A stretch of DNA of 64,000 bases, taken from JAHDFB01 sp965658745. Its GTDB lineage: Bacteria > Bacteroidota > Bacteroidia > Chitinophagales > Saprospiraceae. Position 1 is the first letter of the stretch. The number at the start of each line of letters is the position of its first letter. The position numbers were made by a program, and so were the translations under genes. This document shows positions 44,383 through 53,202 of this stretch, piece after piece. The notes below the pieces were generated by a model, which saw only the letters and a list, made by a program, of their open reading frames with translations, did not search any database and was not told the DNA's origin. Location of the stretch: NCBI GenBank assembly GCA_965658745.1, contig CBFHTK010000012.1, forward strand, positions 1 to 64,000, in the 5' to 3' direction.

Positions 44383-44840
44383 TTAATCAGTTTTTCTCGT
44401 ATTAATTTCAATCCTCTGACAATCTGATTTTCAACTGTTTTTACAGAAATCCCTAGATATTCCGCAATCTCAGCGTAAGATAGCCCATTTATTTTACTCA
44501 TTAAAAATACTTGGCGACATTTTTCAGGTAAAGATTGAATCGCACTATGTATTTGCTCCAAACGGACATATTTTTCCGATTCGTCTTCAATATTTCTTTG
44601 CATTAATTCGTGCTGAAGAACTGAGCTTTCATGCTTTGATAACATCTTATTCCTTCTAATCTTTTCTAGAGCTTTATTCCTTACAGCAGTAAACAAGTAT
44701 GATTTTATTTTTGAATTTGCTTCTAAACGTTTGCGTTTTTTCCAACATTGGAAAAACACATCCTGAACTACATCTTTAGATAAGTCTTCGTCTTGCAATA
44801 TGCTATTAGCAAAGTTGCACAAGGGATTATAATAATCCAC
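44379..44840 (-). CDS. ECF-type RNA polymerase sigma factor (FecI-like)
   Basis: A sigma-70-family protein of the ECF type. Region 2 (DLSKDVVQDVFFQCWKKR, YLFTAVRNKALEKIRR) and region 4 (LPEKCRQVFLMSKINGLSYAEIAEYLGISVKTVENQI) are clear. The GTG at 44840 gives 153 residues but cuts off the start of region 2. Coding sense continues upstream in frame (SYQNIFVDYYNPLCNFA, a typical ECF N-terminus) to a stop about 40 bases before the GTG, with only ATC or ATT codons as starts. The true start may be a rare codon at about 44868-44873. It is followed by FecR with a 4-base overlap. Confidence 0.88.
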   Translation of the reverse strand: MDYYNPLCNFANSILQDEDLSKDVVQDVFFQCWKKRKRLEANSKIKSYLFTAVRNKALEKIRRNKMLSKHESSVLQHELMQRNIEDESEKYVRLEQIHSAIQSLPEKCRQVFLMSKINGLSYAEIAEYLGISVKTVENQIVRGLKLIREKLIK

Positions 44841-44885
44841 AAAAATATTTTGATATGATTCTTTTGTAATGATTTTTGCTCAGGA

Positions 44886-45746
44886 TTAAGTGTGGTTCGG
44901 AAATATAGCGGCCGCTTCTTCTAACGAGCGTGCAAATGCCTCTTTTGAAAAGGATGAGTGCAACTCATTTTTACTTAAGAAGTATTCAACTAGATTTTCT
45001 GTAGGCATATTACCCGTCAATTCATCTTTTGCCATAGGACATCCCCCATAACCTCTGATAGCACCGTCAAAACGTCTGCAACCACTTGAGTATGCTGCAT
45101 CGACTTTTTCAAACCATGTAGTAGGGGTAGTATGTAGATGGGCCGCAAATTCAACATCAGTGTAGTTAGGAATCAAATTTTTGAAAATGTACTTTATACT
45201 AGAGGCATTTGCAACACCTATAGTGTCGCTTAAAGCAAAAATCTTGATACCCATGTTTGCTAGTTTATCAACCCAACTCATCACCAATTCTACATTCCAA
45301 GGATCTCCATAAGGATTGCCGAAACCCATAGATATGTAGACGAGCATGTTCTTATCATGCTTAGTACAAAGTTCTTGAATTTCTTCTACACGTTCTAGAG
45401 ATTCTTCAATTGAAGAGTTGGTATTTCTTAACTGGAAAGTCTCCGAAATAGAGAAAGGAAATCCCACATATTTTATATGATCGTACAACATAGCATCTTT
45501 GGCCCCTCTCAAATTTGCAACAATCGTAAGTAACTCCGATTTTAATTCCATTTCCCCAAGCAGTTGGATAACTTGATGCGTATCTGCCATTTGAGGTATT
45601 GCTTTGTGAGATACGAAAGATCCACAATCTATAATGTCAAATCCCACTTCCAATAAAGTTTTGAGGTACCTTATTTTATCTTCTGTTGCTATAAAGGACT
45701 TGATTCCCTGCATAGCATCTCTAGGACATTCCGTTAATTTTACCAT
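44886..45746 (-). CDS. Hydroxymethylglutaryl-CoA lyase
   Basis: A 286-residue HMGL-like TIM-barrel enzyme that splits HMG-CoA into acetoacetate and acetyl-CoA in leucine breakdown. ECPRDAMQG carries the metal Asp and catalytic Arg, GSFVSHKAIPQMAD is the next loop, AAHLHTT has the metal His pair, and RRFDGAIRGYGGCPMAKDELTGN is the HMGL signature with the catalytic Cys. The length is slightly under the usual 290-310. The sigma factor gene follows directly, with its true start probably just past this stop. Confidence 0.93.
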   Translation of the reverse strand: MVKLTECPRDAMQGIKSFIATEDKIRYLKTLLEVGFDIIDCGSFVSHKAIPQMADTHQVIQLLGEMELKSELLTIVANLRGAKDAMLYDHIKYVGFPFSISETFQLRNTNSSIEESLERVEEIQELCTKHDKNMLVYISMGFGNPYGDPWNVELVMSWVDKLANMGIKIFALSDTIGVANASSIKYIFKNLIPNYTDVEFAAHLHTTPTTWFEKVDAAYSSGCRRFDGAIRGYGGCPMAKDELTGNMPTENLVEYFLSKNELHSSFSKEAFARSLEEAAAIFPNHT

Positions 45747-45841
45747 TATTAGCTAAGTTATAAAAAAACCTATTGAAACAAAACTTGTTTTTTAGATGAA
45801 TGTCATATAGATGAGTAACTTTACACTGTACACTAAACAAT

Positions 45842-46054
45842 ATGAAAAAGACACAACTGCTTACTACAATAGGATTTATCCTTTTTATTCTAGGTTTTAT
45901 TGCCCTAGTGCTGTCTCTCGTTGGAGTTAGGCTATCTATGTTAAGCTTTTTGGACTCATTCGGAGCATTGGCAAGTTTTGTAACAAAACTTGTTATGGTA
46001 GTGGTTGGCATTGTTCTGATCTACATTAGCAAAAGCCCTGAGTTTCAAAAATGA
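45842..46054 (+). CDS. Small two-segment membrane protein
   Basis: A 70-residue protein with two hydrophobic segments (about 7-28 and 46-64), a basic start (MKKTQ) and the tail ISKSPEFQK. Start and stop are clean and it sits in an otherwise free gap, convergent with the enoyl-CoA hydratase gene with one base between stops. I do not recognise a family. Confidence 0.5.
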   Translation: MKKTQLLTTIGFILFILGFIALVLSLVGVRLSMLSFLDSFGALASFVTKLVMVVVGIVLIYISKSPEFQK

Positions 46055-46055
46055 T

Positions 46056-46841
46056 CTATTCAACAGATCTAAAGTCTGCTTTTCGTTTTTCTAAAAAAGC
46101 TTGTACTCCTTCCTTACTTTCTGGGTCTCCCATCGTCCTTCCAAAAGCCTGCGCTTCATACAGATAACCATCCATAGTCTCATCGTAATGTGCCACGATA
46201 CACCTAATAGTTTCTTCAATTGCTTTTGGACCTTTAGTCCCAACCTTTCCAAGAATCTTCTTAGCTTTATTAAATGCTTCTTCACGTTCTAGCACATAGT
46301 TTACAAGGCCATAATTTAAGGCAGTTTCTGCATCAATCATATCGGCAGTAAGTAGTAACTCCATTGCTCTACCCTTCCCGATCAGCTGGACCAGTCTCTG
46401 AGTGCCACCGTAGCCTGGAACTAGTCCTAAATTCACCTCTGGTTGTCCAAATTTTGCATTTGGAGTTGCAATGCGCATATGGCAAGCCATAGCCAGCTCG
46501 TTACCGCCTCCCAATGAAAAACCATTTACAATAGCTATAACAGGAACATGGAATGCCTCTACCATTGCAAAGATCTTCTGCCCATATAGAGACATACTTT
46601 GACCTGCTTCGACGTCTAATTCAGGAAACTGTGTGATATCTGCTCCAGCTATAAAAGCCTTCTCACCGCTACCTGTAAGAATCACTCCAATTAATCCTTG
46701 ATAAGTTTTGTAGCCTCCAAAAAAGAAATCGTGAAGCTCATTCATTACATGCTCATTAATAGCATTCAAAGCTTTTGGCCTATTTATTGTTAGAGTGGCA
46801 ATGCCATCATCGTCGTATTTGACATCAATCGTTTTATTCAT
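46056..46841 (-). CDS. Enoyl-CoA hydratase/isomerase family protein
   Basis: A 261-residue crotonase. The oxyanion loops are FIAGADITQFPEL and NGFSLGGGNELAMACHMRIA, with the catalytic Glu in GQPEVNLGLVPGYGGTQRL, and the end AFLEKRKADF is typical. Both Glu positions of the hydratase dyad appear (NELAMAC; QPEVN), so it is probably a true short-chain hydratase of beta-oxidation or amino acid breakdown. It lies 3 bases after the SDR-like gene. Confidence 0.92.
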   Translation of the reverse strand: MNKTIDVKYDDDGIATLTINRPKALNAINEHVMNELHDFFFGGYKTYQGLIGVILTGSGEKAFIAGADITQFPELDVEAGQSMSLYGQKIFAMVEAFHVPVIAIVNGFSLGGGNELAMACHMRIATPNAKFGQPEVNLGLVPGYGGTQRLVQLIGKGRAMELLLTADMIDAETALNYGLVNYVLEREEAFNKAKKILGKVGTKGPKAIEETIRCIVAHYDETMDGYLYEAQAFGRTMGDPESKEGVQAFLEKRKADFRSVE

Positions 46842-46844
46842 GGA

Positions 46845-47519
46845 CTACCTTTTTATATATTTTGTTAAGATTTTGCTGTAGTAATCTGGCTCATTAATTT
46901 TATCGATTAGATAGTTACTTTCATAAGTATAAGAGGCTCCTTGCTCAGATAATATATAGTTAGCCTTTTTTTGCAGGATTTTTTCTATAGTAGAAACTAA
47001 ATCCGGTAATGCAATTGGATTTAATGGAGCAAGATTTACTGTTGATTTGAGCTTAGTTTTTTGAAATAGTGGCTTAATAGCATCTACTACGTCGTCAATG
47101 TCCAGAAGAAATCTTTCAGCCTTCTTATGTAACTCAAATGTACGCCCCTCGCTAATATGGCGAGTCAAAAAATTAAAAAGCGTATAAGGATTTTTGCTAC
47201 TGCTGATAAGAATTGGTAATCGTACAATAATGAAGGATGAGCAAGTTTCTTGAATATAACTTTCTACTTTTTTTTTGAACTTTACATAATCAGTTTCCAA
47301 CTTACTAGGATCGAAAATACTTAGTGTGCTAAAATAAACAAATGTCTTACCTTTGCCACTATAATTTTGGATCAATTTCCACTCTCTCTGGTACTGCTTC
47401 TCGTCAGTTTCTCGAGAATTTGAGACTCCTGAACCAAAGATTATGTGATCCTTGTGATCAATATCGGAATGAAGAAACGCATTCGAAATGAGACCATTTC
47501 CTATAATCATAAAGTTCAT
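46845..47519 (-). CDS. NAD-dependent epimerase/dehydratase-like (extended SDR)
   Basis: A 224-residue protein from the ATG at 47519 (NFMIIGNGLISNAF, an N-terminal Rossmann start); an upstream Met would overlap the divergent GT gene. TFVYFSTLSIFDPSK is the Ser/Thr region, DYVKFKKKVESYI replaces the YxxxK-type active site, and FIIVRLPILI is the usual strand. It likely modifies a nucleotide sugar for the polysaccharide genes nearby. Confidence 0.75.
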   Translation of the reverse strand: MNFMIIGNGLISNAFLHSDIDHKDHIIFGSGVSNSRETDEKQYQREWKLIQNYSGKGKTFVYFSTLSIFDPSKLETDYVKFKKKVESYIQETCSSFIIVRLPILISSSKNPYTLFNFLTRHISEGRTFELHKKAERFLLDIDDVVDAIKPLFQKTKLKSTVNLAPLNPIALPDLVSTIEKILQKKANYILSEQGASYTYESNYLIDKINEPDYYSKILTKYIKR

Positions 47520-47527
47520 TTGAGTAT

Positions 47528-48577
47528 ATGTCCAAAGGTAAAAATTTAATATATTTCTATACCAGAAGGAGGTCATTTATTAGCAATGATATAAAACACC
47601 TTGAGCATAATTTTGATATAGATGAATACAGTTTTCAGGACTCTTCGAATGCGCAGTTGCTAATCTCATTCTTAAGACAGTTTTTTTGGTGTTTATTTTT
47701 GCTTCCAAAGTATGATCGAGTATTAGTTTTTTTCGCTGGGTACCACAGTTTTCTTCCTAGTTTATTTTCAAAAATATACGGTAAGAAATGCTTCGTATTT
47801 TTAGGAGGAGCCGACTGTTATTCATTTCCTTCATTCAATTATGGTCATCACCAAAAATGGTTAATATCAAAGTTTAATTGTGCTTCTGTAAGACTAGCTT
47901 ACAGATTAGTTCCTGTTCACGAATCTCTCATGTTCAGCGAAACTTCTTATTATCTTGCAGCGGAGAGTCAACAGGGGATTCAACATTTTTGTAAGGGTTT
48001 ATCAACTCCTTATGAGACCTTATATCTTGAATATGATCCTGAAATGTTTCAACAAGGTAATACCGATAAAATACAAGACTCATTTCTATCCGTGGCTTTT
48101 GGAATTGCGGGAACCTCATTTTATAGAAAAGGTATCGACTTAATAGTCGAAATCGCAAAAAGACTTCCTAATTGTACTTTTAATATTATAGGAGTAGATC
48201 ACAATGACTTACATTTTCAGTATCCAAGCAACCTTAGCTTTATTCCTCCCGTACAATACGAATCTTTACCAGAAATATATTCAAAACATGAATTCTATCT
48301 ACAGTTGTCAATAGCTGAGGGTTTTCCATCTGCTATATGTGAAGCTATGTTATGTAATTGCACACCGATTGGAAGTAATGTCGCTGCAATACCACAGATA
48401 ATAGGAGATTCAGGATATATTCTACAAAAAAAGAATGTAGAACATTTACTCAATTTGATTGATCAAGCAAGGCAAAATCGTGGACAATCCCAAGAAGATC
48501 CTCGCAGTAGAATCATCGAATTATTTGGGCCTAACACCCGTAAATCAAGACTAAACTCATTGATTATGGAAAAGTAG
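47528..48577 (+). CDS. Glycosyltransferase, GT4-like
   Basis: A 349-residue GT-B glycosyltransferase. The first part has the acceptor domain (VLVFFAGYHSFLPSLF, FVFLGGADCYSFPS), and the second the nucleotide-sugar-binding domain with AFGIAGTSFYRKGIDLIVEIAKRLP, FSIAEGFPSAICEAMLCNCTPIGSNVAAIPQII: the EGFPSAICEAM stretch is the GT4 (E-x7-E) motif. It is divergent from the epimerase-like gene, with a 60-base gap before the next GT gene. Confidence 0.88.
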   Translation: MSKGKNLIYFYTRRRSFISNDIKHLEHNFDIDEYSFQDSSNAQLLISFLRQFFWCLFLLPKYDRVLVFFAGYHSFLPSLFSKIYGKKCFVFLGGADCYSFPSFNYGHHQKWLISKFNCASVRLAYRLVPVHESLMFSETSYYLAAESQQGIQHFCKGLSTPYETLYLEYDPEMFQQGNTDKIQDSFLSVAFGIAGTSFYRKGIDLIVEIAKRLPNCTFNIIGVDHNDLHFQYPSNLSFIPPVQYESLPEIYSKHEFYLQLSIAEGFPSAICEAMLCNCTPIGSNVAAIPQIIGDSGYILQKKNVEHLLNLIDQARQNRGQSQEDPRSRIIELFGPNTRKSRLNSLIMEK

Positions 48578-48637
48578 TTTAACCTCTTTTCTAAAGCAGA
48601 TTATTCAATATTTCTTCATCAGATATTTCTAAGACTA

Positions 48638-49951
48638 ATGGTAGAAAATTCAAGAAAACATGTTACTCTATTGGTATGCTACTATTGGCCTCCGTCATCT
48701 GGTGGTGGATTGATGCGCTGGTTTAAAATGTCAAAATACTGGGAGGATAAAAACCACAAGTTGATCATTTACACTCCGCAAGTGGATAATCCTCCAGGTT
48801 ATGACCCAACTTTAGAATCGCAAATTCCATCTAACCTTGAGGTAATCAAAAGTCCGATTTGGGAGCCTCACAAGCTATATGCACGCTTTATGGGAAAGAA
48901 GGACAAGGGGGTGTATTCTGGATTCATACAGGAAGAAAAACCTACTTGGAAAAGTAGATTGTCAATTTGGATACGTAGCAATCTATTTATACCAGATGCA
49001 AGAATGTTTTGGATCAGACCTAGCATCAAGAGAATATGGAAATTGACTCGGGACAAAAAGATAGATACAATTATAACCACTGGTCCACCCCATAGCATGC
49101 ATTTAATTGGCTTAGGCTTAAAGAAAAAGGGATTGGATGCTAGATGGATAGCAGATTTTCGAGATCCTTGGACAGAAATAGACTACGCAGACCAGCTAAC
49201 TCTGACAAGTTGGTCAAGAAAGAAAAATGAACGATTAGAGAAAGAGGTAATGTCATCTGCCGATGAATTAGTTACTGTTACGTGGAGTAGCAAACCAAAA
49301 TTTGAGCAAATTGGTAACAGAACGGATGTGCAGGTAATCACCAATGGTTTTGATCCGGCAGATTACAAAGACTTACCTGAAAGTTTAGATGAAAAATTTA
49401 CTATTTGCCATTTGGGTTCTATGAGTCAAAATCGAAATCCAGATAATCTATGGAAAGCTCTGCAAGAAATATGCTTAAGTGATCCAAAATTTAAACAAGA
49501 TCTTAGCATCAAGTTAATTGGTGATGTAGATGGTATGATTATCAAAAAGTTGAAGTCTTTTGATCTCAAATCAAATCTGGATAAACGAGATTTTATGCCA
49601 CATTCAAAAGGACTAAAAGAACTCGCTACTAGTCATCTTATCCTTCTAATGATGACTAAGTCTTCAATGTCAAAGTCTACAATACCTGGAAAAGCCTATG
49701 AGTATCTTGCAATCAAAAGACCAATCCTCGCGATAGGAGAATCTGGTTCCGATGTTGAAAGAGTCCTAGAATCATCACCTAGCGCATGCTTTTTTGATTT
49801 TAAAGATAAAGGAGAGCTTGTACCATTCATAAAGGAACAATATATGCATTATAAGAAAGGTGGAACACAGGTAGTCAACAAGAATATCAACCAATACAGT
49901 CGATCACAACTAGCACAAGATTATAAGCGACTGATTTCATCAAGAATATGA
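48638..49951 (+). CDS. Glycosyltransferase, GT4 family
   Basis: A 437-residue protein with the GT4 N-terminus (CYYWPPSSGGGLMRWFKMSKYW), a middle DARWIADFRDPWTEID, and the C-terminal domain (CHLGSMSQNRNPDNLWKAL, TIPGKAYEYLAIKRPILAIGESGSDVERVL) where the E-x7-E type motif is changed to KAYEYLA. It probably adds a sugar in surface glycan synthesis. The nuclease-like gene starts within its stop codon region (4-base overlap ATGA), so both are translationally coupled. Confidence 0.88.
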   Translation: MVENSRKHVTLLVCYYWPPSSGGGLMRWFKMSKYWEDKNHKLIIYTPQVDNPPGYDPTLESQIPSNLEVIKSPIWEPHKLYARFMGKKDKGVYSGFIQEEKPTWKSRLSIWIRSNLFIPDARMFWIRPSIKRIWKLTRDKKIDTIITTGPPHSMHLIGLGLKKKGLDARWIADFRDPWTEIDYADQLTLTSWSRKKNERLEKEVMSSADELVTVTWSSKPKFEQIGNRTDVQVITNGFDPADYKDLPESLDEKFTICHLGSMSQNRNPDNLWKALQEICLSDPKFKQDLSIKLIGDVDGMIIKKLKSFDLKSNLDKRDFMPHSKGLKELATSHLILLMMTKSSMSKSTIPGKAYEYLAIKRPILAIGESGSDVERVLESSPSACFFDFKDKGELVPFIKEQYMHYKKGGTQVVNKNINQYSRSQLAQDYKRLISSRI

Positions 49952-50364
49952 CATTAAGAGTTCACGAGAGCGGTATAGATTTCATTGTTAATGGTTCGTA
50001 TGCAATTAAGTTAGATGAGCATCCTTTCTACAAGTATTTTAGTGGACGAGGTTTCAAGTCAGTAGATTTTTTGATTGTGCAAGAAGGCACTCTATTTTTA
50101 GTTGAGATAAAAAATTATCAATACTATCCAAATACTCTTCGACCAAAGGAGCTTGAACTGCATCAAAACTTTTTACAGAAATGTGAGGACACTCTGCACC
50201 TTCTCGACAATTTCCATGATTTTATGCAGCAAAGTTTTATTAGAAGAGTCCTTGTTCAAAAATGGAAATGGTATTTCTTAGGACATGCTGAATGGAAAGA
50301 ATGGTTGAGAGCCTATGAAATATATAAAGCTGGTGATGTAGTCTGTTTACTGCATGCTGATTGA
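49948..50364 (+). CDS. Small PD-(D/E)XK nuclease-like protein
   Basis: A 138-residue protein. The stretch KSVDFLIVQEGTLFLVEIKNY contains the PD-(D/E)XK core pattern: an Asp (VDFLIV), a hydrophobic strand, then E-x-K (VEIKN). The helical part that follows (LELHQNFLQKCEDTLHLLD) and the last strand (KWKWYFLGH) complete a small nuclease-like fold. The identity is inference from motif spacing; many such proteins are nucleases or inactive relatives. It is coupled to the GT gene by a 4-base overlap, which is a surprising context. Confidence 0.55.
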   Translation: MTLRVHESGIDFIVNGSYAIKLDEHPFYKYFSGRGFKSVDFLIVQEGTLFLVEIKNYQYYPNTLRPKELELHQNFLQKCEDTLHLLDNFHDFMQQSFIRRVLVQKWKWYFLGHAEWKEWLRAYEIYKAGDVVCLLHAD

Positions 50365-50368
50365 TTAA

Positions 50369-51592
50369 CTATGATTTCATTCCCTTTGCAATAGCCTCTG
50401 CCACAAGCCTTCCTGACTTCATTGCAGCTTGTAAAGACCCGTGCATTTTGTGATCACCACAAATCCAAATATTTTCTTTTCTTTGGAAGGGAGAATTTTC
50501 AGAAACTGTATTTTGATTAGGCAAAGCGTATTCAATTGTTTGAAGATCTACCAACTTCCAATTTTCAGCATCATTAAACCAATTTTTCATCTCTTTTTGA
50601 ACTGTTGCTTCTACTTTTTCCAAAGGTAATTGTGATCGTAATGTAACAGACAACAGGTTGTCCTTTTGGGCATAAGCCCGACTTACCTTATTAACAACAC
50701 AAAGGTTATTGACTATACCCTTGGAATTCGATTGTAAAGCAATAAGGGGTTTTTCATAAGGAGTTACGGCAGTAGAAAAATGCGCGTGAACTGTCGAGGC
50801 ATATTTTGGTTTGGGTAGGTCTAATAGACCTGAGAGCGCTTTAGCATCGGTCGCTAGAACAATATTTTCAGTAGTATAAGCTCCCTTATTTGTTTGAAGT
50901 GCGTTTCCGTCTATTGACAAAACATGTTCATCAGTATGTACTTTTGCATCATCCAACTTTGAAAGCAATTGTTTTGGAATTTCTTGCATTCCATTTTGGG
51001 GAAGCGCAGCTGAACCCTCACTAAACATTTTGAAAACAAATTCAAACATTCGGGAACTTGTAGAAAGTTCGTTCTCTAAGAAAATGCCGCTAAAAAAAGG
51101 TCGTAAAAATGCTTCAATGATCGTATTTGTAAAACCTAGATTTTTTAAATATTGTAATGTAGTTGATTCCGACTTGCCAAAAATCGAGTCAATGCTGGTG
51201 TTTTTTAATCTAGAAGACAGTCTGTAAACACCGATTTTGTCAGAGAATGATGCGCCTTTACTCGCTAGCGTACTCCACAAAGTAGTTAAATCTCTTAAAG
51301 GATCTCCGAACACCGAAGTCTTTCCGCTATCCAACAGCAATAGTGCGCCAGGGTCAAAAGTACTCAAGTTGAGGGCGTCATAATCTAATATTCTATTAGC
51401 CTCTGGATATGCCGTTAAGAGAACTTGAAAACCTCGATCGAAAAGAAACCCATCAACAGATCTAGTTTTCACACGACCACCTACCTCTGCATTAGCTTCC
51501 AACAACAAGTAATCAATTCCTTGTTTTTGCAAATTTAGTGCCGCTGTCAGACCCGCAATTCCGCCTCCTACAATAATTACTTGATGATCCAT
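50369..51592 (-). CDS. FAD-dependent amine oxidase/desaturase-like flavoprotein
   Basis: A 407-residue flavoprotein. VIIVGGGIAGLTAALNLQ and LLEANAEVGGRVKTRSVDGFLFDRGFQ are the FAD-binding and GG-motif of the flavin amine oxidase/protoporphyrinogen oxidase/CrtI superfamily; the C-terminal flavin motif ENIWICGDHKMHGSLQAAMKSGRLVAEAI completes it. The substrate is unknown. The gene is divergent from the CrtI-family gene across 135 bases, so a carotenoid link is possible but unproven. Confidence 0.8.
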   Translation of the reverse strand: MDHQVIIVGGGIAGLTAALNLQKQGIDYLLLEANAEVGGRVKTRSVDGFLFDRGFQVLLTAYPEANRILDYDALNLSTFDPGALLLLDSGKTSVFGDPLRDLTTLWSTLASKGASFSDKIGVYRLSSRLKNTSIDSIFGKSESTTLQYLKNLGFTNTIIEAFLRPFFSGIFLENELSTSSRMFEFVFKMFSEGSAALPQNGMQEIPKQLLSKLDDAKVHTDEHVLSIDGNALQTNKGAYTTENIVLATDAKALSGLLDLPKPKYASTVHAHFSTAVTPYEKPLIALQSNSKGIVNNLCVVNKVSRAYAQKDNLLSVTLRSQLPLEKVEATVQKEMKNWFNDAENWKLVDLQTIEYALPNQNTVSENSPFQRKENIWICGDHKMHGSLQAAMKSGRLVAEAIAKGMKS

Positions 51593-51727
51593 AGTTCTTC
51601 ATTTTGTATGCCTATGCAAATATGTTTTATTTTGATGAGTCTAGCTCAAAAGAACTTCCTTCATTTCTTATCCAAAAATATTCTCTAGCTATTAACATTT
51701 TTACTCATAAGTTGTTATTCTTGAGGT

Positions 51728-53194
51728 ATGGCAAAAAGTGATAAATCCGTAGTAATTATTGGTGCTGGTATTGGGGGTCTGGCTACAGCGGTAAGAACAG
51801 CTCTCAAAGGTTATAAGGTTAGTGTTTATGAGAAAGCTGACTCATGCGGCGGAAAACTTACTGAATTTGAATTAGGTGACTATCGATTTGATTTTGGCCC
51901 ATCCCTATTTACAATGCCGCAGTATGTACTAGAAATATTCAAGGAAGCCGGAAAAGATCCTAAAGACTATTTTACATATAAGTCACTTCCCGAAGCATGC
52001 CGATATTTTTATCCAGACGGCACACGATTTACGGCTCCCACTAACGAGGAAGAATTTGTCAAGATTGCAGCGAGTACTTTTGATGTTTCTGAAAAGAAGC
52101 TAAAAGCGTATATGGATGAAAATCGTAAGATTTTTGAAAATGCTGGAGAAGTTTTTCTAACACACTCATTGCAGAAGGTTAAGACCTGGATTCAGCCAAA
52201 AGTGGTGAAGTCGCTTTTTCATAGCTATGTACTAAATATGCTTAAGTCCATGCACCAGGTGACTAGCAAAAGAATTAGTGACCCGAGACTCGTCCAACTT
52301 TTTGATAGATATGCAACTTATAATGGTTCAAGCCCTTACAAAGCAAGCTCTATTCTAAATAGTATCTCTTCGCTTGAACATGAATACGGCACTTACTTTC
52401 CTGTCGGCGGAATGGCGCATATTGCAAAATCGATCGAAAATCTTGCAAAAGAGCTTGGAGTTATCTTTCATTATAACCAGACTGTAGATAGAATCAAATA
52501 TGCAGGTAATACAGCTCAAGGAATAGAGGTTGATGGAAAAGCAATTTCAGCAGATATTGTTGTTTCAAATATGGATGTGCATTTTACCTACGAACGTCTT
52601 CTGCAGAAATCTACCGCAAGATTGGAAAAACGAGAAAAATCAAGTTCAGCTGTCATATTCTATTGGGGAATTGACCGATCATTTGATGAACTAGGTTTAC
52701 ATAACGTCATGTTTAGTGACAATTACGAAAAAGAGTTTACAGAAATTTTTGATGAAAAGACATTGCCAACCGATCCAACGATATATATCAATATTTCAAG
52801 TAAACATAGTCCATCTGATGCACCAGCCAATGCCGAAAATTGGTTTGTAATGATTAATGTCCCCGCGGATTTTGGACAAAAGTGGGGTCAAGAGATCGTA
52901 CAACTCAAACGGAAAGTGGTTTCTACGATAAGTGAACAATTAAAAGTTGATATTTCAAAACATATAGCAGAAGAGTGGATTGCTGATCCTAGAACTATTG
53001 CTGATAGAACGATTTCACATCGTGGAGCGCTTTATGGTACAAGCAGCAATCATTGGTTGAGTGCTTTTCTTCGTCATCCCAATTTTTCTTCTGAATTTAA
53101 GAACTTATACTTTGTAGGTGGTACAGTTCATCCTGGAGGTGGAATACCATTATGCCTGCTAAGTGCAAAAATAGCTAGTGATTTAATGAACTAG
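51728..53194 (+). CDS. Carotenoid desaturase, CrtI/CrtD family
   Basis: A 488-residue phytoene desaturase-family flavoprotein. VVIIGAGIGGLATAVRTA and YEKADSCGGKL form the FAD site, DFGPSLFTMP follows, and the C-terminal LYFVGGTVHPGGGIPLCLLSAKI is the CrtI-family signature. It could be CrtI (phytoene to lycopene) or, given the neighbouring CruF-like gene and no crtB, CrtD (3',4'-desaturase) as used in myxol, saproxanthin and flexixanthin synthesis. The CruF-like gene follows 8 bases downstream. Confidence 0.88.
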   Translation: MAKSDKSVVIIGAGIGGLATAVRTALKGYKVSVYEKADSCGGKLTEFELGDYRFDFGPSLFTMPQYVLEIFKEAGKDPKDYFTYKSLPEACRYFYPDGTRFTAPTNEEEFVKIAASTFDVSEKKLKAYMDENRKIFENAGEVFLTHSLQKVKTWIQPKVVKSLFHSYVLNMLKSMHQVTSKRISDPRLVQLFDRYATYNGSSPYKASSILNSISSLEHEYGTYFPVGGMAHIAKSIENLAKELGVIFHYNQTVDRIKYAGNTAQGIEVDGKAISADIVVSNMDVHFTYERLLQKSTARLEKREKSSSAVIFYWGIDRSFDELGLHNVMFSDNYEKEFTEIFDEKTLPTDPTIYINISSKHSPSDAPANAENWFVMINVPADFGQKWGQEIVQLKRKVVSTISEQLKVDISKHIAEEWIADPRTIADRTISHRGALYGTSSNHWLSAFLRHPNFSSEFKNLYFVGGTVHPGGGIPLCLLSAKIASDLMN

Positions 53195-53202
53195 ATTTTT
53201 TT

